Source of the DNA: Hyphomicrobiales bacterium
GTDB lineage: Bacteria; Pseudomonadota; Alphaproteobacteria; Rhizobiales; Rhizobiaceae
DNA length: 64,000 bases
Direction of reading: 5' to 3'
Assembly: GCA_900473185.1 (NCBI GenBank)
Contig: UCKU01000013.1
Coordinates: 286,394-350,393, forward strand
Shown: positions 1-8,611 of the stretch, piece by piece
Layout: every line of letters starts with the position of its first letter
Position numbering within the stretch: position 1 is the first letter of the stretch
Translations under genes and position numbers: made by a program
The notes under the pieces: model-generated
Seen by the model: only the letters and a program-made list of their open reading frames with translations
Databases searched by the model: none
What the model was told of the DNA's origin: nothing

Positions 1-45
1 GTCGAAATCCTGCAGTCATTGGCCGATGCGCGTATCGCGCTATAG
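1..45 (+). CDS. C-terminal tail of an upstream gene (partial)
   Basis: An open frame enters from the left edge and ends at a TAG at 43-45, giving the tail VEILQSLADARIAL. The composition suits a real protein terminus, but 14 residues are too few to name a family. The following bases up to 192 hold no other gene. The start lies outside the window. Confidence 0.35.
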   Translation, partial: VEILQSLADARIAL

Positions 46-192
46 TCGGCGTAAGGGCACCAGAAGCGCTGGGGCTTTTCTCCGGAACCTATCCTTCCGG
101 CATAGTCTGCTAAACCTCTTCCATATAGATTTCATCGACATTCGGAGCTCATCTGATCAGTGGCGATCCCGGCTGGTGCATAAGGCGGTCCG

Positions 193-675
193 ATGAATCA
201 CGAGATAAGGTTGAAGGAAGACATTTCGGCGGTATCGTCGTACTGGCAGTCGGCCCATGGCCAAGATTGCATCCAGCTCGGTGAGGTGGACAATTCGAGT
301 GGAGGCCGCCGCAGGACCGGGCTTAGCAACTGGCAGGTCAAGCGCGTCGTGAAATATGTAGATGAGAGGCTGGAAGGCCCGATTCGCGTCGACGACTTGG
401 CGGCCACGGTAAAACTTAGTCCCGGCCATTTCCGCCGTGCTTTTTCGATCAGCTTCGGCATATCGCCCTATACGTTTGTCATGCAGCAGCGTATTGAGCG
501 TGCCCGAACATTGTTGAGCACGCGCGAGCATGAAATGGGGGACATCGCCTTTGCCTGCGGTTTGTCGGATCATGCCCATTTCAGCCGCTTGTTCCGGCGT
601 TTCGTCGGAACGACACCCAGTCAATGGCGCCATAAATTCATGATGCAGAGCGCTTCTCACGACGGCATCCGATAG
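193..675 (+). CDS. AraC-family transcriptional regulator, short form
   Basis: A 160-residue DNA-binding protein. Residues from about 50 to 155 form the two helix-turn-helix motifs of the AraC/XylS family: the stretch VKYVDERLEGPIRVDDLA, then SPGHFRRAFSISFGISPY, then the second helix pair around IAFACGLSDHAHFSRLFRR and the closing GTTPSQWR. Only about 45 residues precede the DNA-binding part, so there is no room for the usual ligand-binding domain. Short AraC proteins of this kind are common in rhizobia. The ATG at 193 follows a purine-rich AAGGCGG. It is convergent with the histidine kinase gene ending at 739. The regulated genes cannot be told from the sequence. Confidence 0.85.
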   Translation: MNHEIRLKEDISAVSSYWQSAHGQDCIQLGEVDNSSGGRRRTGLSNWQVKRVVKYVDERLEGPIRVDDLAATVKLSPGHFRRAFSISFGISPYTFVMQQRIERARTLLSTREHEMGDIAFACGLSDHAHFSRLFRRFVGTTPSQWRHKFMMQSASHDGIR

Positions 676-738
676 TCCGCACCGTCCTGCCGTAATCAGG
701 CATCCACAGGAACAATCACGTTGCCGGATCGCCGTCGG

Positions 739-3018
739 TTATGCTGACAAGGCTTCGAGCTCCCTGACCGCCGGCCGGGTATGGTTCTCGCGCTGTGTCG
801 GCTTGGCTTGAACCTCTCGTACCGGCAAGCTGAACGTGATGGATGCGCCATCGCGAGTGCCGTTTTCCGCCCACAGGCGTCCTCCATGGGACTCGACGAT
901 AGACCGGCATATCGCAAGGCCCATGCCCATTCCGTCATGCTTTGTCGTATAAAAAGCCTCGAAAATCCTCTCCGGATCGCTGATTCCGACACCCCGGTCG
1001 CTGACTTCCACCTCGACCGTATCGTCGTCCCGTAGCCTGGAGGTGATCTTCAATATGCGAGCCCCAGGCTCAATATCGTGCATGGCTTCGATACCGTTGC
1101 GGATGAGATTGAGCATGACCTGCTCAAGCTGCACCTGGTCTGCACTGGTCGTGGGCAGGAGCGGGTCGAGTTCGATGTCGAGCTTTACCTTGTTGGAGGA
1201 TAATTTGTCGGCAATCAGCTCGCAGGCATCGCCGATGAGACTGTTCAGATTCACTGCAGTGCGCGGATAGGCGGTCTTGCCGAACAACGCTCTGATGCGG
1301 CTAACCACTTCGGCGGCCGCATCAGCATCGCGCACGATCCAGTCGGCGGAACGTAGGGCGCGTTCGAGGTTCGGCGGTTCCGCGCTCAGCCATCGGCGGA
1401 ACGCGTTCGCATTCGCGACCACCGCCTGCAGCGGTTGATTGAGCTCATGCGCAATCGAGACGGAAAGTTCGGACATGCTGGCGGCGCGCAATGCCCTTGC
1501 CAGTCTCTCGTCGGACTGGCGCAGCGCCTCCTGCGCACGAACCTCATCATCGATGTCGAGATTGACGCCATACCAGCGGATGATCTTGCCGTTTTCGTCG
1601 CGCAGGGGTTCAACGCGCGAATCCATCCAGCGGTATTGACCACCCCTATGGCGAAGCCGGCCTTTGTGGTTGAGAGGCTGGCCCGTCGCAATGGCGTTTC
1701 TGAATGCCTCTGTGACCGCGGCGCGGTCTTCGGGGTGGACCAGCTCCTCCCGGGCGGCGACGTCTTTCGGAGTCTTCGAGTGAATAGCGCCTTCATCGAG
1801 GCCAGCCCATTCGGAGAAGCGTTTGTTGAAATAGCAGGGGAGCCCCTCGGGCGTCATCAGCCAGATCAGCGACGGCACCGTATCGACGATCAGACGCAAT
1901 TCTGCTTCACGCTCACGCGCAGCTTCATGCGCTTCCATTTCGTCATGGATGTCGAGGCAGACGCCGTACCACTGAATGATCTGACCGTCAGCGTCGCGCA
2001 GTGGCTCCGCCTTGCCGTCGATCCAGCGATAGACGCCATCGAAGCGCCGCTGCCGGTATTTAAGCGCGAAGCGTTCGCCGGTTTCAAAGGCCTGCGACAG
2101 GCTCCTCTGGAATAGTACTCGGTCTTCGGGGTGAATGGCCTCGATGATCGCCGTTGCGAACCTCTTTGTGTCCGCGGGATCGTTGCTCGCAAGCGAAATC
2201 CCGGTCCAGCGCATAAGCGGCTTGTTGATATAAGAGGTCTCGCCGGCGGAGTTTGCGCACCAGATGAGGGCTGGCACCGTATCGATCATCTGCTGCAGTT
2301 GCTGCTGGCTCTCCCTGAGGGCAGCTTCCGCCTTTCGTTGATCGTCGATGTCGACCGAGGTCGCGAACCAGGCGGTGATGCGGCCTTGTTCGTCACGCGA
2401 CGCGATAGCGGAATCGCGCAGCCATCGGTAGGTTCCATCGGCGCGCCGGACCCGCTGTTCTTCGAAGATCGGCTCTCCGGTCCTGAGGCTGTGCTCCCAT
2501 CTTGCCATGCATCCTTTGACTTCGTCGGGATGGACGAAAAGGCTCCACCATGAATGATTGTCGAGCTTGGCGATCCTGCTCATTTCCTCGGCACTCACGC
2601 CGACAAAATCGAGCGCTTTCGGATTCAGGAAGCGCAGTCGGCCGTCGGGATAGGCCGACCAGCCGAAGCCGGGAATGTCTTCGATATTGGGCTGGATATT
2701 CTTGTAAACGCGGTCGAAGAGGCTCTGCGGCTTGAAAACGTTGATGAAAAACCAGAGCGCGGTGGCGCAGCAGGCGAACATGACGACCCGGGTCTGTTCG
2801 TTATTGCCGAAATTGGCGGGGGAGAGAACGACAGCGGCTGTCAGCAAACAGCCGATGAGCAGCACGGCCAGACCTGTGCGCCAGCTTGTATAGAGCCAGA
2901 TGGCGACCATTGCGACGAGAATGCCGGAGGGATCCGCGAAAAGCCCTGCCAGCACGATGCCGCTGCCGCCAATAGCCATGGCCGTGACGATCCGTTCTTT
3001 TGACGATGTCAACTGCAT
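739..3018 (-). CDS. Membrane-anchored triple-PAS sensor histidine kinase
   Basis: A 759-residue sensor kinase. The first ~95 residues contain hydrophobic segments (around 13-60 and 78-93) that should anchor it in the inner membrane. Three PAS/PAC units follow at about 115-235, 245-365 and 375-495; each ends in the PAC-type pattern W(F/Y)G(V/T)..DIDD. The dimerisation domain holds the phospho-acceptor His524 in IAHELNQPLQAVV. The ATP-binding domain shows an N box near NLIRNGIEAM, a G1 box DRGVGISD and a G2 box GMGMGLAICRSIVE. There is no haem-PAS signature clear enough to call it FixL. The downstream FixJ-type regulator at 3079-3756 points the same way but lies upstream in transcription order, and is the natural partner. 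AGAGGAC precedes the ATG at 3018. Confidence 0.9.
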   Translation of the reverse strand: MQLTSSKERIVTAMAIGGSGIVLAGLFADPSGILVAMVAIWLYTSWRTGLAVLLIGCLLTAAVVLSPANFGNNEQTRVVMFACCATALWFFINVFKPQSLFDRVYKNIQPNIEDIPGFGWSAYPDGRLRFLNPKALDFVGVSAEEMSRIAKLDNHSWWSLFVHPDEVKGCMARWEHSLRTGEPIFEEQRVRRADGTYRWLRDSAIASRDEQGRITAWFATSVDIDDQRKAEAALRESQQQLQQMIDTVPALIWCANSAGETSYINKPLMRWTGISLASNDPADTKRFATAIIEAIHPEDRVLFQRSLSQAFETGERFALKYRQRRFDGVYRWIDGKAEPLRDADGQIIQWYGVCLDIHDEMEAHEAAREREAELRLIVDTVPSLIWLMTPEGLPCYFNKRFSEWAGLDEGAIHSKTPKDVAAREELVHPEDRAAVTEAFRNAIATGQPLNHKGRLRHRGGQYRWMDSRVEPLRDENGKIIRWYGVNLDIDDEVRAQEALRQSDERLARALRAASMSELSVSIAHELNQPLQAVVANANAFRRWLSAEPPNLERALRSADWIVRDADAAAEVVSRIRALFGKTAYPRTAVNLNSLIGDACELIADKLSSNKVKLDIELDPLLPTTSADQVQLEQVMLNLIRNGIEAMHDIEPGARILKITSRLRDDDTVEVEVSDRGVGISDPERIFEAFYTTKHDGMGMGLAICRSIVESHGGRLWAENGTRDGASITFSLPVREVQAKPTQRENHTRPAVRELEALSA

Positions 3019-3078
3019 GGAAGTCCTCTTTGCTTTTCTGTCGTGACTCTTTCCGTGACCTAGCGCTGGTGGGTAATT

Positions 3079-3756
3079 TCAGCCATCGCTCGTTCGAACA
3101 TGCGAAGGCAGAGCCTGCCAGACATTGAAAAGCTGCGCCACCGAACTGACCTGCATTTTCTTCATCATATTGCTGCGGTGAAGCTTCACCGTAAATTCGC
3201 TGATCCCGAGGGAGAAGGCTATCTGTTTGTTGACCTCGCCGGAGGCGACCAGTTTCAGAACCTGGCGCTCGCGTACGGTGAGGGTTTCAAACAGGGAAAC
3301 ATATCGATCGGCCGCAGACAGTGCGTTCCTGCGGCTGACATCGGTGGCGATGGCTTTGGACACGGCATCGAGAAAGGTCTGGTCCCGCACAGGTTTGGTC
3401 AGGAAATCCTGCGCCCCGGCCTTCATCGCCTGCACGCTCATCGCGATATCGCCATGCGCCGTCAGAAACAGGACGGGTGTCGTGACGCCATTTCGGGTCA
3501 GATGATGCTGCAGGTCCAGACCGCTGATGCCGGGCATACGGACATCCAGCACGACGCAACTCGGGCGGTCGGGCAGCTTTGCTTCGAGAAATTCCCGGCC
3601 CGATAAAAATGTCATCGCGTCGATGCCGACCGAATTCAGCAGGTTCTCCAGAGCCGCGCAAACGGTCGCATCGTCATCAACCAAAATCGCGATCGGACTT
3701 TTCGACCCCTTGGAGGTGGTCACCCCCATGCATGATCCTCCATTGCCAGCAGACAT
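3079..3756 (-). CDS. FixJ/NarL-type response regulator (receiver + LuxR HTH)
   Basis: A 225-residue two-domain regulator. The receiver has the acidic pocket VDDD at 27-29, the phospho-acceptor Asp71 in VVLDVRMPGISG, a switch Thr in LTAHGD and the conserved Lys in FLTKPV. A LuxR/FixJ helix-turn-helix lies at about 160-218 (LTVRERQVLKLVASGEVNKQ, then ISEFTVKLHR). This makes it a transcription factor activated by phosphorylation. It is encoded 60 bp upstream of, and in the same direction as, the PAS kinase at 739-3018, so the two probably form one operon and one pathway. AGGGAAG sits five bases before the ATG. Two AAACCAA elements lie 64-107 nt upstream of the start. Confidence 0.92.
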   Translation of the reverse strand: MSAGNGGSCMGVTTSKGSKSPIAILVDDDATVCAALENLLNSVGIDAMTFLSGREFLEAKLPDRPSCVVLDVRMPGISGLDLQHHLTRNGVTTPVLFLTAHGDIAMSVQAMKAGAQDFLTKPVRDQTFLDAVSKAIATDVSRRNALSAADRYVSLFETLTVRERQVLKLVASGEVNKQIAFSLGISEFTVKLHRSNMMKKMQVSSVAQLFNVWQALPSHVRTSDG

Positions 3757-3819
3757 GCCGCTTCCCTGAACCCCATGAGGATACAGTTACAGGCGAGGAA
3801 ATTGAAGGAGGGGGTGACT

Positions 3820-3863
3820 AAACCAAATATATATGTAGAAGTGCATTTTTATACTTTTGGTTT
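3820..3863. promoter_or_regulatory. Inverted pair of AAACCAAA elements upstream of the response regulator
   Basis: AAACCAAA at 3820-3827 and its inverse TTTGGTTT at 3856-3863 are separated by 28 AT-rich bases. The near copy lies 64 nt from the start codon at 3756. The same AAACCAA core appears before other genes in the next 8 kb (9679, 11476, 11743) and in a variant at 4261. This is seen directly; a role as operator for one of the FixJ-type regulators is inference. Confidence 0.4.
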
Positions 3864-3925
3864 CTTGTGGCTTATCTTTCTACCCTTGAGGGAGTGAGGC
3901 CTTGCTGAAACGCGCCTCAGTTCAG

Positions 3926-4201
3926 CTAGCGAGATGCAACCCTGAATGCCGTCGGCCGATGCTGGAGCGATACGGCGAGCGTTTCACCATTCACGACAAA
4001 ATATGCGACCTTCGGTTCGGCTCGCGATGAGGAGGATGTCGCGAGCGGCACGTAGATTTTCGCGGACGCCTTGGGCGCCGATGTCGCTCCATAGCCGAGA
4101 TACACCAGTATCCCGATGATCAGGCCGCCGATGACCAAAAGCGGAAACCTCGGCATCTCGAGGGGCCTGTATTGAGAGCTTGGGTCATGCCTCATGATCA
4201 T
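3926..4201 (-). CDS. Small single-pass membrane protein, unknown function
   Basis: A 91-residue protein that I do not recognise. A short polar N-terminus is followed by one strong hydrophobic segment at about 18-40 (FPLLVIGGLIIGILVYLGYG), then a Ser/Ala-rich stretch and a C-terminal domain of about 30 residues (KVAYFVVNGETLAVSLQHR) that should lie in the periplasm. AAAGG precedes the start, with the in-frame ATG at 4195 better spaced than the one at 4201. A TACCAAGG element lies 60 nt upstream, like that before other small genes nearby, which suggests shared control. It may be an envelope protein of the stress response served by the surrounding two-component genes, but nothing in the sequence proves this. 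Confidence 0.6.
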   Translation of the reverse strand: MIMRHDPSSQYRPLEMPRFPLLVIGGLIIGILVYLGYGATSAPKASAKIYVPLATSSSSRAEPKVAYFVVNGETLAVSLQHRPTAFRVASR

Positions 4202-4582
4202 CGCCTTTGATCGATCTTCGACATGATCAGCTTACAGGCGGTTTGCGGGCCGGGGAGCTATACCAAGGTGTGCGCAGGGACAACGAAGGTGTGTCTTGTG
4301 ATAGTTCTGCGCGGGTGTATCGAGCTTGGGGTCGCCCGACGCATCTGTCGGAACTACCTATTTGCAATTACGAGAGAATTTGACAGACCTTTGGATCGAT
4401 CTTTTCGCCCAACCTAGACCCTTGGCGTATTTTTGTGATGGGGCCCGCGTGGTAGTGTGGCGGGCAGGTTACCGCGTCGTGAAGCGCAAGTCGACGTGGG
4501 CCTTTGGCGGACGGGAATCCCTTCATGAATGCTGCGGAACGAGGCAGTGTCAAATTGGCCGCGATGCGGCAGTAGGGGAGAT
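4202..4582. other. Intergenic region with CCAAGG element
   Basis: The 381 bases between two divergent genes hold no convincing coding frame. TACCAAGGTG at 4261-4270 belongs to the AAACCAAGG group and is followed by a partial direct repeat, CGAAGGTGTG, at 4284-4293. On the minus strand the pair reads as two ACACCTT repeats facing the small membrane protein gene. Confidence 0.4.
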
Positions 4583-5263
4583 ATGCAAAGCCGTCGTTTG
4601 GAGGCGCAGAAAGCCATGACGATCGATCAAGTCAGCACGAGGGACGAACCGGTTGTCTGTATCGTTGACGACGAAGGCCCTGTCAGGGCCTCGCTGGTAG
4701 ACCTTTTCGAGTCGGTGGCGATGAAGGCCATCGCATTCGAGAGCGCTTCGGATTTTCTGGAGCGCTGCGATATGGGGCAGGCGGGCTGCATTCTTTTGGA
4801 CGTGCGGATGCCCGGCATCAGTGGCCTTGACTTCCAAGACCAACTCGCCGCCGCCGGCAACACCATGCCCATTATATTCATGTCGGGTCACGGTAGTATC
4901 CCCCTGACCGTAAAGGCGATGAAGGCGGGAGCAACGGACTTCCTGATCAAGCCGTTCGCCGGCAGCGCCGTCATCGCCGCAGTTGGCGAAGCGATCAGGC
5001 GGGATGCAGAGAACCGGAAAGAGGCCGCTATCCGCGCCCAGGTGCAAATCTGTGAAGCCAGGCTTACTCCGCGCGAGCGGGAAGTCTTGCATTATGTCGC
5101 AGCCGGATTGATGAACAAGCAGATTGCATATGAGATGCAGATCAGCGAAATCATGGTGAAACTGCATCGGGGACGAATGATGAAAAAGATGCAGGTAGGC
5201 TCCCTTGCGGAGCTTGTCCGCAAATTTGACATGTTGAAACCGGATCTCAAACTGTATCAGTAA
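4583..5263 (+). CDS. FixJ/NarL-type response regulator (receiver + LuxR HTH)
   Basis: A 226-residue regulator from the ATG at 4583. The receiver has the acidic pocket IVDDE at 28-31, the phospho-acceptor Asp73 in LLDVRMPGISGLD and the conserved Lys in FLIKPFAG. The C-terminal LuxR-type helix-turn-helix starts at LTPREREVLHYVAAG and continues through ISEIMVKLHRGRMMKKM. It is a close relative of the proteins at 3079-3756 and 11951-12589. The start is uncertain: AGGGGAG lies just before 4583, but a GGAGG at 4600-4604 serves an in-frame ATG at 4616, which would give 215 residues. The single-domain receiver at 5315 follows by about 50 bp, and the convergent kinase at 5708 is a possible phosphodonor. 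Confidence 0.9.
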   Translation: MQSRRLEAQKAMTIDQVSTRDEPVVCIVDDEGPVRASLVDLFESVAMKAIAFESASDFLERCDMGQAGCILLDVRMPGISGLDFQDQLAAAGNTMPIIFMSGHGSIPLTVKAMKAGATDFLIKPFAGSAVIAAVGEAIRRDAENRKEAAIRAQVQICEARLTPREREVLHYVAAGLMNKQIAYEMQISEIMVKLHRGRMMKKMQVGSLAELVRKFDMLKPDLKLYQ

Positions 5264-5314
5264 CCTGCGCGGCGCCTAGCTCATTGCCCGAAAAAGAAGA
5301 ATTGTACTGACGCA

Positions 5315-5701
5315 ATGGCAAGTTCCTCCAATCAGACTGTCGCTGTCATTGATGACCATCGCTATCTCAGGGAATCCCTCAAGGATCTGCTCGAAGCGGC
5401 CGGTTATGAATGCGAGCTCTACGAGTCGGCCGAGAGATTCCTGAACGAAAAAGGTTATTCGCTCGTTGATTGCATTCTTGCCGACGTCAGAATGCCGGGA
5501 ATGTCCGGCGTCGAGATGCTCCAGGCATTGAGCAGGATGCCATCCCACCCGCCTGTCATCATCATGACTGCGCACGGGGACAAAGACGTCGAGGCCGCTG
5601 TCTTTCAGGCGGGCGCAATCGCCTTTCTAAAAAAACCCGTCAATGCCGACTTGCTCATGTCGTGGCTGGAGCGCGCGATCAGCGAGTATCGCGCAGGCTA
5701 G
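5315..5701 (+). CDS. Single-domain FixJ-like receiver protein
   Basis: A 128-residue receiver without an output domain. It shows the acidic pair at Asp13-Asp14 (VIDDHRYL), the phospho-acceptor Asp57 in CILADVRMPGMSGVEML, the switch region IIMTAHGD and the conserved Lys in FLKKPVNADLL. Stand-alone receivers act in phosphorelays, as phosphate sinks, or by protein contact. It lies downstream of a full-length FixJ-type regulator on the same strand and ends 6 bp from the end of the convergent PAS kinase gene. The protein at 17355-17726 is a close paralogue with the same layout. Confidence 0.9.
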   Translation: MASSSNQTVAVIDDHRYLRESLKDLLEAAGYECELYESAERFLNEKGYSLVDCILADVRMPGMSGVEMLQALSRMPSHPPVIIMTAHGDKDVEAAVFQAGAIAFLKKPVNADLLMSWLERAISEYRAG

Positions 5702-5707
5702 TCGTCA

Positions 5708-7243
5708 TCATGCGTGAGCGGCCTGTTCCACTTCAACCGGCAGGGTAAAGACGAACTTCGCTCCGTGCGGGTCGGCTTGCTCAACGCTTAACCGCCCGCC
5801 GTGAGATTCGACGATGGAGCGGCTGATTGCCAGCCCCATTCCCATTCCTTGGCCTTTTGTCGTGAAGAAGGGCTCGAATATTCTATCGGGGAATTCGACG
5901 CCCGGGCCGCGATCGCTGATCTCTATCTGCACGGTATCTGTAGCGCGGCGGGCGCGAATGTGCAGAACGCGGTCATCACCAGCAGAATCCATGGCCTCCA
6001 GGCCATTGCGGATAAGATTGATCAGGACCTGTTGGACCTGGACCCGATCGAAGGCGATCGGCGGAAGGTCGCGCTCGAGCTCGATATCCATGCGCACGCG
6101 CCGCCGCATCGCTTCCTCGGCCATGAGGTCGCGCGCTTCCCTGACCACGCTGTCGAGTGCGGCGTAATCTCTCGACGTTTCGGAGCGTTTGAACAAAGCG
6201 CGGATGCGGCCGACGACTTCGACGGCTGAATGTGCGCTTGCCGAGATGCGCTCGACTGCTTTCTGCGCCCGTTCGATATTGGGCGGTTCCGCCGAAAGCC
6301 AGCGCTGGCTGACATCCGAGCTTGATATGACGGCCGCGAGCGGCTGACTGATCTCATGGGCGATCGAGGCGGAAAGCTCGGCAAGGCTCGCCGCTTGGCT
6401 TGCACGCGCGAGGTTCTGCTGGGCGAGGCTCAAAGCCTCCTGCACGCGAACCTGATCCTCGACATCGATGGACAGGCCGTACCATTCCACGATGTCGCCG
6501 TTTTTATCGCGAAGCGGCTCGAACCGGCCTTCCGTCCAGTGGAACATACCGTCCGGCCCGCGCCGTCTGTATCGCATCATGAAAGGCTCGCCCGCCCGGA
6601 TGCAATGGGCGGCCCTGCACTGCACCTCCGCGCTATCCTCGGGATGGACAAGTTCCTGCGCTGCCCGTGCAAATTCCTCGAAATTCGTTTTGGAGAGGCC
6701 CAGTTCCTGCAGGTAGCGCCTGCTGACGTAGGAGAGATCGCCTGCCGGTGTCCAGCTGCAGATGTGCACCGGCAAGGCATCGATGAGCCGCTGAAGGTGC
6801 CGTTCGCTGCGTTGCAACGCCTCTTCGGCGTGGACCTGATCGTCGATATCGTGGCAGAGGCCATACCACTGGCTGATGCGTCCATGCCGGTCGCGTATCG
6901 AATCCGCGCGGCTCGACATCCAGCGATAGACGCCGTCGTAGCGGCGCAGCCGGTATCGTGTGGAAAAGCTTTCGCCGGTGGCGAAGCAATGATGTAGCGC
7001 ATCCCTGAAGCCCGAGGCGTCATCTGGATGGATCGCCATCTCGATCATTGCATCCAGCCGGCTCATGCCTGGGAACTGTAAATCGGCAATATCCCGACCG
7101 AGATAATCGACCATCTGTTTGTTGAAGAAAATCGGTTCGCCGTCTGCTGTCAGCCGCCAGATGTGAGACGGCACCCTATCGACGAGTTCGGCGAGCGCCC
7201 GTTCCCGTTTGCGCAATGCCTTGACGCTCCGGCTGACGATCAT
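5708..7243 (-). CDS. Soluble double-PAS sensor histidine kinase
   Basis: A 511-residue kinase from the ATG at 7243, chosen because AGGAGCAGGGG lies directly upstream; an in-frame ATG at 7273 lacks such a site. Two PAS/PAC units occupy about residues 15-130 and 140-260, each closing with WYGL..D(I/V)(D/E)DQV. The dimerisation domain has His296 in IAHEISQPLAAVI. The ATP-binding domain shows NLIRNGLEAMD, DRGPGVEF and GMGMGLAISRSIVE. No membrane segment is visible, so it senses a cytoplasmic signal. It is clearly paralogous to the kinase at 739-3018 in its catalytic half but lacks the membrane part and one PAS unit. The adjacent regulators at 4583 and 5315 are probable partners. Confidence 0.9.
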   Translation of the reverse strand: MIVSRSVKALRKRERALAELVDRVPSHIWRLTADGEPIFFNKQMVDYLGRDIADLQFPGMSRLDAMIEMAIHPDDASGFRDALHHCFATGESFSTRYRLRRYDGVYRWMSSRADSIRDRHGRISQWYGLCHDIDDQVHAEEALQRSERHLQRLIDALPVHICSWTPAGDLSYVSRRYLQELGLSKTNFEEFARAAQELVHPEDSAEVQCRAAHCIRAGEPFMMRYRRRGPDGMFHWTEGRFEPLRDKNGDIVEWYGLSIDVEDQVRVQEALSLAQQNLARASQAASLAELSASIAHEISQPLAAVISSSDVSQRWLSAEPPNIERAQKAVERISASAHSAVEVVGRIRALFKRSETSRDYAALDSVVREARDLMAEEAMRRRVRMDIELERDLPPIAFDRVQVQQVLINLIRNGLEAMDSAGDDRVLHIRARRATDTVQIEISDRGPGVEFPDRIFEPFFTTKGQGMGMGLAISRSIVESHGGRLSVEQADPHGAKFVFTLPVEVEQAAHA

Positions 7244-7557
7244 CCCCTGCTCCTGATGACACTTGCGTCTCAACAGGCTGAAATGCCTGCAGCAGGATTT
7301 ATCCTACGATACAGCGGAAAACGAAAGCAATTCATACGGGAACGACGCGTCTTGGCTGCCAGTCGCTGCCGATCTGCCTGGAGGTCGTCGCGCCGGATGA
7401 CGAACTGGATGCGTTCATCCGCAAGGTGGGTTTCGTGATAGACGATTGGCCGCGCCCGCTCATTTGTCTGTTCCAGGCAAAGTTCCTTGTCCTTGGACCC
7501 GGCTAATAGAGGCCGATGCAACTGTTTATCTCCTGCGCGTCAACAAGGAGAATTCAG
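7244..7557. other. Intergenic region between divergent kinase and SDR genes
   Basis: These 314 bases separate two divergent genes. A minus-strand frame at 7270-7521 is open but its 83-residue product has an arginine-rich, shadow-like composition and no ribosome-binding site, so I do not call it. I see no clear promoter motif. Confidence 0.3.
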
Positions 7558-8304
7558 ATGCCAAGCCTAAAGGACAAGGTGGCCATCATCACCGGTGGCA
7601 ATAGCGGGATAGGAAAAGCGACGGCGCGGCTTTTCGCCGAGGAGGGGGCGAAGGTCGTCATCACCGGACGCCGCCAGGATGTCGTCGATGAAGCGGTTCG
7701 GGAGATCGGCAATGGGGCAATCGGAATTTGCGGCGACGTCGCCAGCATCGATTACCATCGCCGGCTCGCGGCTGAGGTAACGGAGCGCTTTGGCACCATT
7801 GATGTCTATATGGCCAATGCCGGCATCATCAATCTCGCGGCGTCAGAAACGGTCAGTGAGGTCGAATACGACCAGCATTTTGCGGTGAATACGCGCGGTG
7901 TCTTCTTCGGTGTTCAGACCATCGCTCCGCATATGGGCGATGGCGGAAATATCATCGTCACGAGTTCTCTGGCCGGGACGAAGGTTTTGCCGAACCATAC
8001 TGTTTATGCCGGTACCAAGGCTGCGCTCGCCGCATTTGCCCGCAATTGGGCGATCGAATTCAAATTACGCCGGATCCGCGTCAATATTCTCAGCCCCGGT
8101 CCTGTCGAGACCGAGATTCTGGGAAAACTCGGCGTCAGCGAAAGCAACCGCCCGCAGTTCGAGCAGCAGATGGCGGAGCTGATACCGGCGGGACGTCTCG
8201 GACGCCCCGAAGAACTGGCTCAGGCCGCGCTCTTCCTTGCGTCGGCGGGCACTTTCGTGAACGGAATCGAACTCCACGTCGACGGGGGCATGCGCGTGGC
8301 CTGA
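7558..8304 (+). CDS. Short-chain dehydrogenase/reductase, classical type
   Basis: A 248-residue NAD(P)-dependent oxidoreductase. The nucleotide-binding motif TGGNSGIG lies at 12-19, the NAG motif follows in ANAGIINLA, the catalytic Ser is in VTSSLAG, and the Tyr150-x3-Lys154 pair is in VYAGTKAAL. The C-terminus HVDGGMRVA is typical of the family. The start at 7558 is set by AAGGAG at 7545-7550; an upstream in-frame ATG at 7516 has no such site. The substrate cannot be named. Genes of this type often accompany stress-induced hydrolases like the one that follows, but about 300 bp separate the two, so co-transcription is uncertain. Confidence 0.9.
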   Translation: MPSLKDKVAIITGGNSGIGKATARLFAEEGAKVVITGRRQDVVDEAVREIGNGAIGICGDVASIDYHRRLAAEVTERFGTIDVYMANAGIINLAASETVSEVEYDQHFAVNTRGVFFGVQTIAPHMGDGGNIIVTSSLAGTKVLPNHTVYAGTKAALAAFARNWAIEFKLRRIRVNILSPGPVETEILGKLGVSESNRPQFEQQMAELIPAGRLGRPEELAQAALFLASAGTFVNGIELHVDGGMRVA

Positions 8305-8611
8305 CGCAAGGGTCGTCGGATTTTCGCGCGGCCGGCTCGTATGCCGGCCGCAGCAATCTCTTGTCCGAAGATGGCCCGTGGGCGGAGTCCTGTGTCGGTA
8401 CTGATCGGAAAGTCTTAGAACGGAGGTTTGGGTTGTTGCAGAACGCTCGCCAATACAACGATATGGCTGCTCACATTGGCGATCGCGGTATCTGGCCTGA
8501 CGTCCGAAACGTCCTTCATCCAGCTGCTCGTCACCAGTTGAACAAAAAGTGACTCGACATATGAATTGCGTCATCTTAAATTGTGCGCAATTCAATAAAG
8601 GAGACCAACCG
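8305..8611. other. Intergenic region before the alpha/beta hydrolase
   Basis: About 307 bases without a convincing coding frame or repeat. AAAGGAG at 8598-8604 is the ribosome-binding site of the next gene. A GGTTTGGGTT stretch near 8426 weakly resembles the TTGGTTT element seen elsewhere in this region. Confidence 0.3.

Noticed and set aside
739..3756. FixL/FixJ assignment for the kinase and regulator pair
   Set aside because: The regulator is FixJ-like in domain order, but the kinase shows no haem-PAS signature I can point to, and no fixK or nitrogen-fixation gene is near. I keep only the family-level call.
7270..7521. An 83-codon minus-strand frame upstream of the kinase gene
   Set aside because: No ribosome-binding site, arginine-rich composition, and it overlaps the probable promoter region of two divergent genes.
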